NCBI GenBank assembly: GCA_020632575.1
Contig: JACKFH010000011.1
Coordinates: 62,001 to 126,000 of the forward strand
Origin: Candidatus Omnitrophota bacterium
Lineage (GTDB): Bacteria; Hinthialibacterota; Hinthialibacteria; OLB16
DNA length: 64,000 nt
Reading direction: 5' to 3'
Part shown: positions 16,880 to 27,100 of the stretch, piece after piece
How the letters are laid out: the number at the start of each line of letters is the position of its first letter
Numbering within the stretch: position 1 is the first letter of the stretch
The notes under the pieces: model-generated
The model's database searches: none
What the model saw: only the letters and a program-made list of their open reading frames with translations
What the model was told of the DNA's origin: nothing
Translations under genes and position numbers: made by a program

Positions 16880-18853
16880 TTATGTGGGACACGAAGCCTC
16901 TTCGGCCACCCGATTCAGGGTTTCGTCGAGAGGAATCGAACCCAGGTCTCCTTGGGATTTCACCCTCAGGGAGACAGACCGATCCTCGGCCTCTCGTTTT
17001 CCCACAATCAACATGAAGGGCACCTTTTCGACCTCAGCGGTTCGAATCTTGTACCCGATTTTCTCGTTTCGGCGGTCCAACTCAACTCGAATTCCCTTTT
17101 CTTTGAGTTGAGTATAAACCTCTTCCGCGTAAGGGAGAACCTCATCCACCACAGGCAAAACTCGCGCCTGGACCGGCGCCAACCACGCCGGAAAGTTCCC
17201 CGCGAAGTGTTCGATCAGGATGCCTACAAACCGTTCGAAGGACCCAAACGGCGCACGGTGGATCATGATCGGGCGGTGGGGTTCTCCATCCGTTCCGGTG
17301 TAAGATAAATCAAATCTCTCCGGGAGAACATAGTCTACCTGAACTGTCCCAAGTTGCCACTCCCTTTGTAGGCAGTCGCGAACCACAAAGTCGATCTTCG
17401 GGCCATAGAAGGCGGCTTCGCCCGCCTCCTCGGTGAAATCCATGTTCATCTTGGTCAGAACATTGCGGATATTGGCCTCGGCCTGGTCCCAGAGTTCCGG
17501 GGATCCGCCGTACTTGTCATTGTCCGGGTCGCGTTTCCCGAACCGGACACGAAAATCGGTGAATTCGAGGCTTTTCAACACGAAAAGGACCAGTTCGACT
17601 GTCTTCTCGAGTTCGTCCTCAAGCTGTTCCGGGGCCACAAAGATGTGCGCGTCATCCTGGGTGAACCCTCGAACCCGGGTCATCCCCGAAAGTTCGCCGG
17701 ATTTTTCATAGCGATAGACGGTTCCAAATTCCGCGAGTCGATAGGGCAGATCGCGGAAACTCTTCGGAGTCGTATCGTAAATTTTAATGTGATGCGGGCA
17801 GTTCATCGGCTTGAGAAGGTAGGCCTCCTCGCTCCCCTCCTGCTCCTCATCGTGTTCGCACATGTGGATGGGAGGAAACTGAGATTCCTTGTAGTAAGGA
17901 AAATGCCCGCTGGTCTTATAGAGTTCCAGTTTCCCGATATGCGGCGTGTAGACCGACTGGTAACCATATTCCAAGAGTTTGTTTCGGAGAAACGTCTCAA
18001 GCGTGTAACGTAGGGTCGCGCCCTTTGGCATCCACAATATGAGGCCCTGTCCCACATCCTGGGAGGTCGTAAAGAGTTCGAGCTGCTGACCGATCTTGCG
18101 GTGATCGCGCTTCTTGGCTTCCTCGATCCTGGCGAGGTAATCCTTTAGCTCCTTCTTGTCGGGGAAGGAGGTGAGGTAGAGACGCTGGAGTTGCGGCTGG
18201 TTTTCATCGCCATGCCAATATGCCCCGGCGGTGAAGAGGATCTTGAAGGATCGAATGCGGCCGGTGCTCGGGACATGGGGTCCGAGGCAAAGGTCGACCC
18301 AGTCTCCCTGACGATAGCAGGAGATGGTCTCTCCTTGGGCATCCAGGGCGTTGATCATCTCCTCTTTGAACAGGTTGCGGGTGTCGCCGAGGATATCGAG
18401 CGCCTCAGAGGCTGGAAGTTCGATGCGCTCGAAATTCACATTCGAGGCGCATATTTCCTGCATTCGTTTCTCGATCTTCTCGATCTCCTCGGCGCCGAGG
18501 GATTCCTCAACCTGGAAATCGTAGAAATAGCGTTCATCGACCCAGTCGCCCGCGGCGGGCTTGGCCCCGGGAAATAGATCCATGACCGCCTGAGCCATGA
18601 TGTGACCAGTGCTGTGGCGGTAGACCGCGCGCCCCTCGGGGTCGGCAAAGGTGAGGATGCGAACCTTGCCTGAATGATCGATCGGGGAGGAGAGGTCATA
18701 AACCTTCCCATCCAATTCGAAAGCGATCGCATCCTTGGCCAGTTTCTTCCCGATGGACTGCGCGAAATCCAGACCGGTGGCGCCGGCTTCGACCTCGCGG
18801 GTCGATCCATCGGGCAGGGTCAGTAAGAGTTTGTCCTGGCTCGCGGTTTCCAT
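16880..18853 (-). CDS. thrS: Threonine-tRNA ligase
   Basis: 657 residues, full length. An N-terminal TGS domain (LTLPDGSTREVEAG) is followed by the editing domain with the HSTGH motif. The catalytic core has the zinc/threonine-binding MNCPHHIKIY, class II motif 2 TRVRGFTQDDAHIF and motif 3 HRAPFGSFERFVGILIEHF. The C-terminal anticodon-binding domain begins near APVQARVLPV. The gene starts at an ATG at 18853 and stands first in thrS-infC-rpmI-rplT-pheS. No T-box-like leader was recognised upstream. Confidence 0.97.
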   Translation of the reverse strand: METASQDKLLLTLPDGSTREVEAGATGLDFAQSIGKKLAKDAIAFELDGKVYDLSSPIDHSGKVRILTFADPEGRAVYRHSTGHIMAQAVMDLFPGAKPAAGDWVDERYFYDFQVEESLGAEEIEKIEKRMQEICASNVNFERIELPASEALDILGDTRNLFKEEMINALDAQGETISCYRQGDWVDLCLGPHVPSTGRIRSFKILFTAGAYWHGDENQPQLQRLYLTSFPDKKELKDYLARIEEAKKRDHRKIGQQLELFTTSQDVGQGLILWMPKGATLRYTLETFLRNKLLEYGYQSVYTPHIGKLELYKTSGHFPYYKESQFPPIHMCEHDEEQEGSEEAYLLKPMNCPHHIKIYDTTPKSFRDLPYRLAEFGTVYRYEKSGELSGMTRVRGFTQDDAHIFVAPEQLEDELEKTVELVLFVLKSLEFTDFRVRFGKRDPDNDKYGGSPELWDQAEANIRNVLTKMNMDFTEEAGEAAFYGPKIDFVVRDCLQREWQLGTVQVDYVLPERFDLSYTGTDGEPHRPIMIHRAPFGSFERFVGILIEHFAGNFPAWLAPVQARVLPVVDEVLPYAEEVYTQLKEKGIRVELDRRNEKIGYKIRTAEVEKVPFMLIVGKREAEDRSVSLRVKSQGDLGSIPLDETLNRVAEEASCPT

Positions 18854-19024
18854 CTCAATGTTCCGTTGCCGCTTCTCACCAACTCCAGACTCTTTCGGGG
18901 TGGTTTCTCACCGGATCGGGCGATGCCGGGGCGATGGTAAAAAACAGCGTTTTATAATCAAATAGGCCCGACCTCCGAGTCGATGCGCTGTCGGAGAACA
19001 CGGGCCCATGCGTGGTCAAATCAA

Positions 19025-19101
19025 TGGTGGGCGCTACTGGAATTGAACCAGTGACCTCTTGCATGTCAAGCAAGCACTCTAACCAGCTGAGCTAAGCGCC
19101 C
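19025..19101 (-). tRNA. tRNA-Val (GAC)
   Basis: 77 nt including an encoded CCA. The acceptor stem GGGCGCT/AGCGCCC, the D-arm GCTC/GAGT, the anticodon stem CTTGC/GCAAG around loop TTGACAT (anticodon GAC) and the T-arm ACTGG-TTCAATT-CCAGT all pair. It is divergent from the acyl-CoA synthetase gene and upstream of thrS. Confidence 0.96.
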
Positions 19102-19251
19102 ACGCGAAAAGTATTATTTCAGACAGAGCGTGGGAATGTAAAGAGTGGAGAGGCGGTTGTCAATGGAAAACAAACCGATCTGTGAAACCGACTATTCACA
19201 CTTATTTAAACGGTTAAACTGTGTTGAATTCGAATCAGGCGGACACCCCAG

Positions 19252-20802
19252 ATGAAAAACCTTCAAACTCCCTTTATTTCCATCCCGGACATGATCTCCG
19301 GATACGCCAAGTGGCAACCGAATCAGGTGGCGTGGGTGATGGGCGAAAGGCGTGTCACCTGGCGGGAGTTCAACGAACGAACCAATCGTGTGGCGAACGC
19401 ATTGCTCTCGCTTGGAATCGAGAAGGGGGATCGGGTCTCTCTCCTGATGTTGAACAGTATCGAAAACGCCGAGGTGATTTTCGGCATCGTGAAAGCGGGC
19501 GCGGTGGTGGTTCCGCTTTCTCCGATGGCCTCGCCACTCGCGGTGGAAAGAATGATCCGAGATTCGGGATCCAAGGTGTTGTTCCTGGACGCTTGCTTGG
19601 AGGGGTTCTTCGAGGTGGCCGGTGGAGTCCCCGACAGCCTGATGGACGCCGGACGGATTTCGGTTGGACACGAGAAGGAGGGATGGTCCGAGTATGAGAA
19701 CCTCCTAGCGGAATCGGATCCGAAGAATCCACTGGTTGAATTCGAACCGGAGGACCTCTTTGTCATCGTGTATTCCTCCGGCACGACCGGAACGCCGAAA
19801 GGAATCGTGCACACCCACCGCACCCGAGTCATGTTGGGCTACAGTCTCGCCATTCCCTTCCGAGTCAACGAATCCTCGGTCTCGATCGCGACCACGCCAC
19901 TGTTCACCAACGGCACTTGGGCGATGATGCTCCCTGTCTTCATGACCGGCGGCACGGTCATCCTGATGAATAAGTTCGACACCGGGTCCTTTCTCGATCT
20001 GGTCGAAAAGGAGAAGGCCACGCATTCCCTGATGGTGCCCACCCAATTTCACGCGACCATCGCCAATCCCACCTTCAAGCAGCGAAATCTCGAATCGCTG
20101 CAAGTCCTTGTTTCAGTCGGGTCGACTCTCAATCTGGAATTGAGGAAGGCAATCCTCGAAAATTTCGAATGCGAGTTCTTCGAACTGTATGGGTTGACCG
20201 AGGGCGTGGGAACCGGGCTTCTTCGGAGGGAGATGCTCGAAAAGCCCGGGTCGGTGGGCCGACCCTGGATGGGCAACGACATCCGAATTGTCGGCCCGGA
20301 CCTCAAGGAAGCGGAGACAGGCGAGATCGGAGAAATCGTCGGCTACGCCTCGGGGCTGATGAAGGGTTACTACAACCGCCCCGATTTAACGGACGAAGCG
20401 ATCTGGCTGGACGAGCGCGGGCGCACCTATCTGATGACCGGAGACATCGGCCGTCTCGATGAGGATGGCTACCTTTATGTCCTCGATCGAAAGAAAGACA
20501 TGATTGTCTCTGGCGGAGTCAACATCTACGCCTGCGACATCGAGGAGGTCTTTGTCACCCATCCCGAGGTGAAAGAGGTGAGCGTGATCGCCGCGCCGCA
20601 CGAGAAATGGGGCGAGACTCCGGTGGCATTGGTGATCCCCGAGGAATCCGCGAATGTCACGGAACAAGCGCTGATGGAATGGGCCAATGCGAGGCTGGGA
20701 AAATTCCAACGGGTGTCGCAGGTTCGCTTCGTCAATGATTTTCCGAGGAATGCACTGGGGAAGGTGTTGAAGCGTGAGTTGAGGGATGAGTTTGGCGGAT
20801 AG
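19252..20802 (+). CDS. AMP-forming acyl-CoA synthetase
   Basis: 516 residues of the ANL superfamily, full length. Motifs in order: the phosphate-binding loop YSSGTTGTPKGIVHTH, the adenine-binding YGLTEG, the hinge MTGDIGRLDEDGYLYVLDRK and the C-terminal catalytic lysine region FPRNALGKVLKREL. It activates a carboxylic acid to acyl-AMP and then acyl-CoA. The closest family flavour is medium/long-chain fatty-acid or aryl acid CoA ligases, and the substrate cannot be named. It is monocistronic and followed by palindromic repeats. Confidence 0.9.
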   Translation: MKNLQTPFISIPDMISGYAKWQPNQVAWVMGERRVTWREFNERTNRVANALLSLGIEKGDRVSLLMLNSIENAEVIFGIVKAGAVVVPLSPMASPLAVERMIRDSGSKVLFLDACLEGFFEVAGGVPDSLMDAGRISVGHEKEGWSEYENLLAESDPKNPLVEFEPEDLFVIVYSSGTTGTPKGIVHTHRTRVMLGYSLAIPFRVNESSVSIATTPLFTNGTWAMMLPVFMTGGTVILMNKFDTGSFLDLVEKEKATHSLMVPTQFHATIANPTFKQRNLESLQVLVSVGSTLNLELRKAILENFECEFFELYGLTEGVGTGLLRREMLEKPGSVGRPWMGNDIRIVGPDLKEAETGEIGEIVGYASGLMKGYYNRPDLTDEAIWLDERGRTYLMTGDIGRLDEDGYLYVLDRKKDMIVSGGVNIYACDIEEVFVTHPEVKEVSVIAAPHEKWGETPVALVIPEESANVTEQALMEWANARLGKFQRVSQVRFVNDFPRNALGKVLKRELRDEFGG

Positions 20803-20894
20803 CGAGATCGCGCGTGTCCGACTCCGTTTCAAGTGAGGGCCCTTTGCTCAGTGACCAAAGTCGGTTCAGGTGCGGAGGCAAACGGCCTGAGTTC

Positions 20895-20996
20895 GCCACG
20901 GAATCAATTCCGTGGCTACGCAGAGAGCCGTCCGTTGAAACGGACTCTTTAACCTACGAATGTCTTAACAGGGGAAGTAGAGACTTTAATCTCTAC
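20895..20996. repeat. Cluster of three palindromes (REP-like element)
   Basis: Three perfect hairpins in 100 bases: GCCACGGAAT/ATTCCGTGGC (20895-20916), GTCCGTT/AACGGAC around GA (20930-20945) and GTAGAGA/TCTCTAC (20977-20996). The first two are arranged like the end of repeat R (CGCCACG...GGCTAC...GTYYGTTGAAACRRAC), so they are probably relatives. They lie between a gene end and the start of the PQQ fusion gene. Confidence 0.75.
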
Positions 20997-21024
20997 TCCT
21001 TCAAGGTTGGTCGGGAGGGCCATT

Positions 21025-24000
21025 ATGCGATTCGGTATTCTTATCTTCACCTTTTTTTGCTCCATACAATCCCAATCCGCCGATTGGCCTCAGTTCAAGG
21101 CGGACGCGGGGAGGACCGGATACACGCCGGAACCGCTGGCCGAGGATCTGAACCTTAGGTGGGTTTACCATCCCGCTCATGCTCCCATGCCCGCTTGGCA
21201 AGCCGAGATGCGGATGCCCTTCGACCATGCCCACCAGGTGACCGTGGCAGAGGGCTTGGCTTTCTTCGGGAGTTCGGCAGATGGGAAAGTCTATGCGCTC
21301 GATGCGGACACGGGAAAAGAGAAATGGACTTTCTTCACCGAGGGTCCTGTCAGGTTCGCGCCGGCGTATTGGAAGGGGAAGGTTTTCGCCCCCTCGGATG
21401 ACGGGTTCCTTTATTGTTTGAACGCGAGTAATGGCTCTCTGATCTGGAAAAAGCGTGGAGGTCCAAATTCCGATTTGATTCTCGGGAACGATCGCATGAT
21501 CTCGCACTGGCCAGTACGTGGGGCGCCCGCGATTGTCGACGACATCCTTTACTACGCGGCGGGAATTTGGCCCTCCGAAGGAATCTTTATCTACGCCATC
21601 GATCCCGAAACTGGCGAAACCCTTTGGGTGAATGAGGATTCCGGCGGGATGGAGATGGACCAGCCGCATGGCGGTGCGCGAGCCAAGAGCGGCGTCTCGG
21701 CGCAGGGTTACCTGATCGCCAACAAGGATTTTTTATTCCTCCCCACGGGGCGTGCGGTTCCGGCGGCGTTTAATCGGAATGATGGGTCTTTCCGTTATTT
21801 TCATCTACAAAGCAATCGTCGACTGGGCGGTTCGAACGCTCTCGCCACCGACGATTATCTCCTGATCAGCGATGCGGTTTTCGAAGCCTCGGGTGGCGAG
21901 AACTTGGGATCGCTGGGACAAACGGTGATGGCCGCTAGCCCGAAGGATCTGGTCTATTCGCAGGGGAGACAGCTCGCGGCGAACCATCTTGTCGGGCTGG
22001 CAACTTTGGAGATGACTGCCGATCGGAAGGGGGAGGAGACCACCAAATGGGTTTTGAAGACAAAGCCTTTCTGGACGATGAGCGTCCCTCATTCCGGGGC
22101 GACCTCTCTGATTATCGCCGGCGATGAAGTGGTTTCGGGAACCCATGGAAGAGTTTCGATCACCGACATCGAGGCCAACTCGGTGGTCTGGTCGGAAAAC
22201 GTCGCGGGAGTCCCGCTCGGTCTCGCGGCGGCCGGCGGTCGGTTATTCGTTTCGACGGATGATGGGGCGATCTATTGTTTCGGCGGCGATCAACCCGATC
22301 CGATCGTGCACCGCAAAGAAAAGGACGCGGATCCCTATGGGGAGAACGCGACCTACGCCCAAGCCGCGAAGGAGATCCTGGAGAAGAGCGGAGTCACCGA
22401 GGGTTACTGCCTCGACCTGGGATGCGGAGATGGGGCGTTGGCCTATGAACTCGCCCACCAATCAAATCTACGAATCTTTGGCATTGAATCGGATCCGGAT
22501 AAACTGGCCGAGGCGCGCGCCAAATTGGATTCCGCGGGTCTCTATGGAACCAGGATCACTCTGGTCCAGGGCGATCCCAGCCATCATCCCTTCCCCGAGT
22601 ATTTCGCCAACCTGGTGGTTTCCGGTCGGTCAGTTGTGGAAGGTGTCGAGGCGGCTCCCGGCGAGGGTGTCGAGCGGAGTCAGAGGCCCTATGGAGGCGT
22701 CGCTTGTCTCGGCAAACCGGGCGCCATGCAGGTGTCGACACGGGGCGAACTCGAAGGGACTGGAGACTGGACGCATCAGTATTCGAATCCCGCCAACACG
22801 ATCTGTTCCAATGACCAACTGGTGAAAGGCCCGCTCGGGATCTTGTGGTTCCGCGACGCCGACCAAAAAATGCCGCAGCGTCATGGCCGCGGACCGGCGC
22901 CCCTTTTCGCCGAAGGCGTGCTGGTGGTCGAGGGCATGGACACGTTACGCGGAGCGGACGCTTACAACGGGCGGACGCTTTGGGAATACCCGCTACCGGG
23001 CATTTTGAATGATTACAACCAGGAACATCTGGTGGGAGCGGCGGCCACCAACTCGAATTTCTGTGTGGCGGATGGAAAGGTGTATGTTCGGCATGAGGAC
23101 AAGTGTCTCCGAATCGATCTTCACTCGGGTGAACTGTTGAAAACTTATACCGCTCCCCCGCCGCCTGATGGACGCTCGAACCGGACCTGGGGATATATCG
23201 CTTGCGAGGAAGGAATCCTGTACGGCTCCCTGTCGGATGAGGGGCATGTGATCAAGAAGGCCTTTCGTGAGTCCTATATGAACAACCTCTTTTCGGAGTC
23301 TTATTTCTTCTTCGCGCTCGACACGGAGACCGGCGAAGTGAAATGGACCTTCGAACCGAGAGATTCGATCCGTCACAATGCGATCGCGATCGGGGAAGGC
23401 AAAGTTTTTCTGATCGACCGCCCCAAGGCGCCGATGGACCTGGCCGACTCAGTCGCCAAATCGAGGAGACGCGGTCAGGAGCCGGGCGGAACAGAGGAGG
23501 TTCAATCTCAAATTCATAAACCTGGCGTGCTCCTCGCGCTTGATTCGCAAAGTGGCGACGTCCTTTGGAAGGATGAGGAGGATGTTTATGGGACCCTCCT
23601 CGCTCTCTCCGAGGATCACGATGTCCTACTCATGGGATATCAGGACACCCGGTTCAAGCAGAGTTCCGAGATCGGAGGACGCATGAGCGCCTATCGCGCC
23701 GAGGAGGGGAGCCGACTCTGGGATCGCAATATCGAGCGACCGATGGGATACCGATCCTCTTCGCGCCCGATCATCAACGACCGGACGGTTTACCTTGAAC
23801 CGGGGGCCTTCGATCTGATGACCGGTGAGGACATCGGGTTCTCGATGGAGCGTTCCTATGGGTGCGGGATGATCACCAGTTCGGAAAACATGATGTTCTT
23901 CCGTTCGGCCACGCTCGGTTATGTCGATCTCGAGGCGAACGCCGGCACCGAAAATTTTGGCGGCATCCGCCCGGGATGCTGGATCAACGCCATCCCGGCG

Positions 24001-24096
24001 GGCGGTCTGGTGCTGATGCCGGACGCCACCGCGGGCTGCACTTGTTCTTATCTGAACCGCGCCAGCATCGCGTTACACCACTACGGGACGCGGTGA
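21025..24096 (+). CDS. Exported PQQ-like beta-propeller protein with an inserted SAM-methyltransferase-like domain
   Basis: 1023 residues from the ATG at 21025, preceded by GGGAGGG. Signal peptide: ILIFTFFCSIQSQSA. Residues ~25-430 and ~580-1010 carry PQQ-like propeller repeats (WTFFTEG..., VYALDADTGKEKWTF, LFALDTETGEVKWTF-type). Between them (about 22330-22640) lies a compact Rossmann segment with motif I LDLGCGDGALAYELA, motif II FGIESDPDKL and an acidic QGDPSHHPFPEYFANLVVSG block, as in class I methyltransferases. An S-adenosylmethionine enzyme outside the cytoplasm would be unusual, so the insert may be structural. No recognised catalytic partner is adjacent. Confidence 0.8.
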   Translation: MRFGILIFTFFCSIQSQSADWPQFKADAGRTGYTPEPLAEDLNLRWVYHPAHAPMPAWQAEMRMPFDHAHQVTVAEGLAFFGSSADGKVYALDADTGKEKWTFFTEGPVRFAPAYWKGKVFAPSDDGFLYCLNASNGSLIWKKRGGPNSDLILGNDRMISHWPVRGAPAIVDDILYYAAGIWPSEGIFIYAIDPETGETLWVNEDSGGMEMDQPHGGARAKSGVSAQGYLIANKDFLFLPTGRAVPAAFNRNDGSFRYFHLQSNRRLGGSNALATDDYLLISDAVFEASGGENLGSLGQTVMAASPKDLVYSQGRQLAANHLVGLATLEMTADRKGEETTKWVLKTKPFWTMSVPHSGATSLIIAGDEVVSGTHGRVSITDIEANSVVWSENVAGVPLGLAAAGGRLFVSTDDGAIYCFGGDQPDPIVHRKEKDADPYGENATYAQAAKEILEKSGVTEGYCLDLGCGDGALAYELAHQSNLRIFGIESDPDKLAEARAKLDSAGLYGTRITLVQGDPSHHPFPEYFANLVVSGRSVVEGVEAAPGEGVERSQRPYGGVACLGKPGAMQVSTRGELEGTGDWTHQYSNPANTICSNDQLVKGPLGILWFRDADQKMPQRHGRGPAPLFAEGVLVVEGMDTLRGADAYNGRTLWEYPLPGILNDYNQEHLVGAAATNSNFCVADGKVYVRHEDKCLRIDLHSGELLKTYTAPPPPDGRSNRTWGYIACEEGILYGSLSDEGHVIKKAFRESYMNNLFSESYFFFALDTETGEVKWTFEPRDSIRHNAIAIGEGKVFLIDRPKAPMDLADSVAKSRRRGQEPGGTEEVQSQIHKPGVLLALDSQSGDVLWKDEEDVYGTLLALSEDHDVLLMGYQDTRFKQSSEIGGRMSAYRAEEGSRLWDRNIERPMGYRSSSRPIINDRTVYLEPGAFDLMTGEDIGFSMERSYGCGMITSSENMMFFRSATLGYVDLEANAGTENFGGIRPGCWINAIPAGGLVLMPDATAGCTCSYLNRASIALHHYGTR

Positions 24097-24173
24097 TTCT
24101 TTGTTAGATTTTTATTTCTGATCATGGTAAAATTCGACACTCGCTGGACACATCCCGAGTGTCGGAGTCTTGC

Positions 24174-27100
24174 ATGATTTTTTCGCGGTGTGGCCTCCTC
24201 ATTTTTCTCATTTCCCTGGCGATGGCGTGGGCTCCCTGCCTTGCCCAAGAATCGTCATCCTCCACCCGAGGGGATTTTTTTCTATCCCAAACCGATGTTT
24301 GGCATTCCCTATCGAAGGACGACCGAATCGACGCCCCATCGATCTTGGAAATCTTGGAGAATTGGAAACTCTATTCGGGCGGGTCAATCCTTTTGGATGA
24401 ACTGGTAATTGGAACCTCATGGGGCGGAGTGACCGGGACCATCGAGGGGTTCGAGGAGCCCGCGTCTGTCGGGTTTTCCGCCGGCTCTTTCGATCGGAAC
24501 TACACAATTACACTCAAGCAAGTGAAAGATCCAAACACCGATCGTTTGGCGCCGACCATCGGCGTCCTAAAGAGCCCAGCCAAAGGGAATCCGGTTCAAA
24601 AAGGAGAAGTTCCGACTTTCACAGTCCAGATTCCCATCAATCTCGAAGAGGTCGAAAAATGGACTGAGGATCTGGACGAAGTGAAAGTTGTCTATGAAAG
24701 CCGGTACACGCGAGGCTGGCTGACCGTCCCCACCACGATCGATCCGGGGAGACAAGTCGCCACTGGGAGGGTTCCGTTATACGACCTCTATTCTAATTCC
24801 GACCTTTTGATCACGGTCAGCATCGAAGGGCCCTACTACGCGGGCTATCATCAAGAGGAAGGGTTCATTCTGGTGGACGCAGATTCTCCGGAAGGAACGA
24901 ATGATTTGGACCCTTTATTAAATGCCGCGGAGTACGAGCGAATCTTGATCCTGCTTCATGACATTCTTGGTTCCGCTGAGGACTGGAATCATCCGGAGGA
25001 TTTTCCAAAGGAATTCGAGGAAGAATACAATTACATCCTCTATGGTCAGTATCAATCCTTGAGACGGGAAATCTCCCCCCTCAGTCCTTATGGGAAGAAG
25101 AGTGCGAGCGCGCGGGCCGCGAGGATTCTATGGGATCACTTTCTTCAGGAATCGGGAAACCGGAATCTCGCGAGCTTTACGTCGGCCGAAATCGATCTGG
25201 TCGGGCACGGCCAAGGCGGCGTGGTGGGTCGATGGTTCCTGGAGGAGTTTCCCAAGGATCGGGTGGAAGCCGAGATGCTCGTTGACAACTGCCGGATGAT
25301 CGATCGATTCCTCTCGCTCGACGCGCCGCATAACGGAATCGATTTCAACGCGCTCCGGGCCGCCATTGTCCCGAATCGAGTTCCCTCGGCTGCTTTTGAT
25401 GACATTGAGGTAATCGGCCAGGAAGGTCTTTTGGGGACGAACTATCTCAACCGTTGGGTTGAGGTCAATTATATTCCATTTCAAAACCTCTATTCGATTG
25501 CGGTCGACGACGATCTCATTGTTCCCAACGAATCGGCGCTTTATCTCGAAGCGGATCAAGAATCCTCAATTGACCTCGGAGGCGGTTCTCCGGGGGAAAC
25601 GGGGCACGATCGGGTTCATACCGAGATGGGCGAAAACGGTGTCGGGAATACGGTGGCGGGTTGGTTCGGCTTTCAGGAACCCAGTTCTCCAAATTTCTTC
25701 CTTGTGAGAAAAGATGGGACGGGAGACTTCACCACCATCCAGGGCGCGCTCGACGCGATGGATTACAATGACGGAATCCCGAATGTCGTCGTTGTTGGAC
25801 CCGGCGTTTATGACCAGCAGCTCACACCGAACGGCGATGCGGGGGTCGACTCGGCGCGTTATCCTAATGTTTTCGACATGACCCAGGAGGCGGTCGAGCA
25901 GGCATTCGTCAGTCACACCGACCCTCTCACGATTCGTGGCGAGAACCCCAACGACCCACCGGTGATCACGTATCTCGATGGAGCGGATAGGGGGCAACAA
26001 CCCTACGGTTGGTTTGTATCGGACCCGTCAGTCTTTGTGGAGACCAATGTGTATCACTGCGGGAATAATGTAACCTACAAGAACCTCGAATTCCGCCATG
26101 GGACTCTCGGTTATTGCATGAACGGCATGTCCTCTGGAACGGTGTTTGTGGATTGCCTGTTTACAAATGGTACGCTCTCAAACCAAGGCCACGATGACTA
26201 TTGGGACTTCGGCAACAACGTCGATTTCACGAGCGCGGTCAATCCGAAGATCGGCGCCAACAACGAGTACTTCTTTGAGAATTGTATCTTCGATGGCCGA
26301 AGCACGGTGGACGGCTCTCTCTTCGGCAGTAACGCCATCTATTTTCATGGGTACGATTCGATTGGAACGCCGGAGACCTTTCTCGGCCTGGGGGGCGTCA
26401 CGGCCAAGGGATGCATTTTCAGGAATTGGGAGGATGCGATTTTCCAAATCCGGGGTCGGGAGGAGTACGACCGGAGCCTTGACCATTTGATCATCGAGGA
26501 CTGTTTCAGCCACAATGTGGAGAACTTGGCGATCCTGGAGGGCGCCACTCGCTTGGGGATTGTGAATCGCTGTGTTCACGATATGTCGGGACGTGAGTCG
26601 TTCATCCGATTGGAGGAGCGTTCATGGGGCCTTCCCGCGAATGTAATCGTGGCCAACAACATTATCAGTGGGACCAGCGATCGGGGGAGCATTCTGAGGA
26701 TCCATGTGAACACTCACGCCGGGAGCGTCGCCTACCAACACGCTGATTGGCATATCGTCAACAACACTTTTTACGGTCACGACTCCGCGGCCATCATTAC
26801 GGATGGGACCCCCGACCCTGGAAATACCGTCCACGTGACCATCGCCAACAACATTATCCATGGGGATGGGAGCGAGATGGCGGTGGGGATTCAACACGAG
26901 GCTGCAGGAGGAGAGTTCTCACTCATCAACAATGGATTTTTTGGAAACGCTGGAGGCGATTTCAGCGGATCGGGTGTCACGCCGATTAAGAACGAAGGGG
27001 CAGTCTATAGCGATCCCTCTTATTGGGATGGGACGTTCCTCAACATACCGGTGGTCGCGAATTGGTATTTCAAGCCCCTACAAGCTTTCAATCCCGCTGT

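Noticed and set aside
18876..19073. Short minus-strand open frame with QEVTGSIPVAPT
   Set aside because: It is a translation through tRNA-Val.
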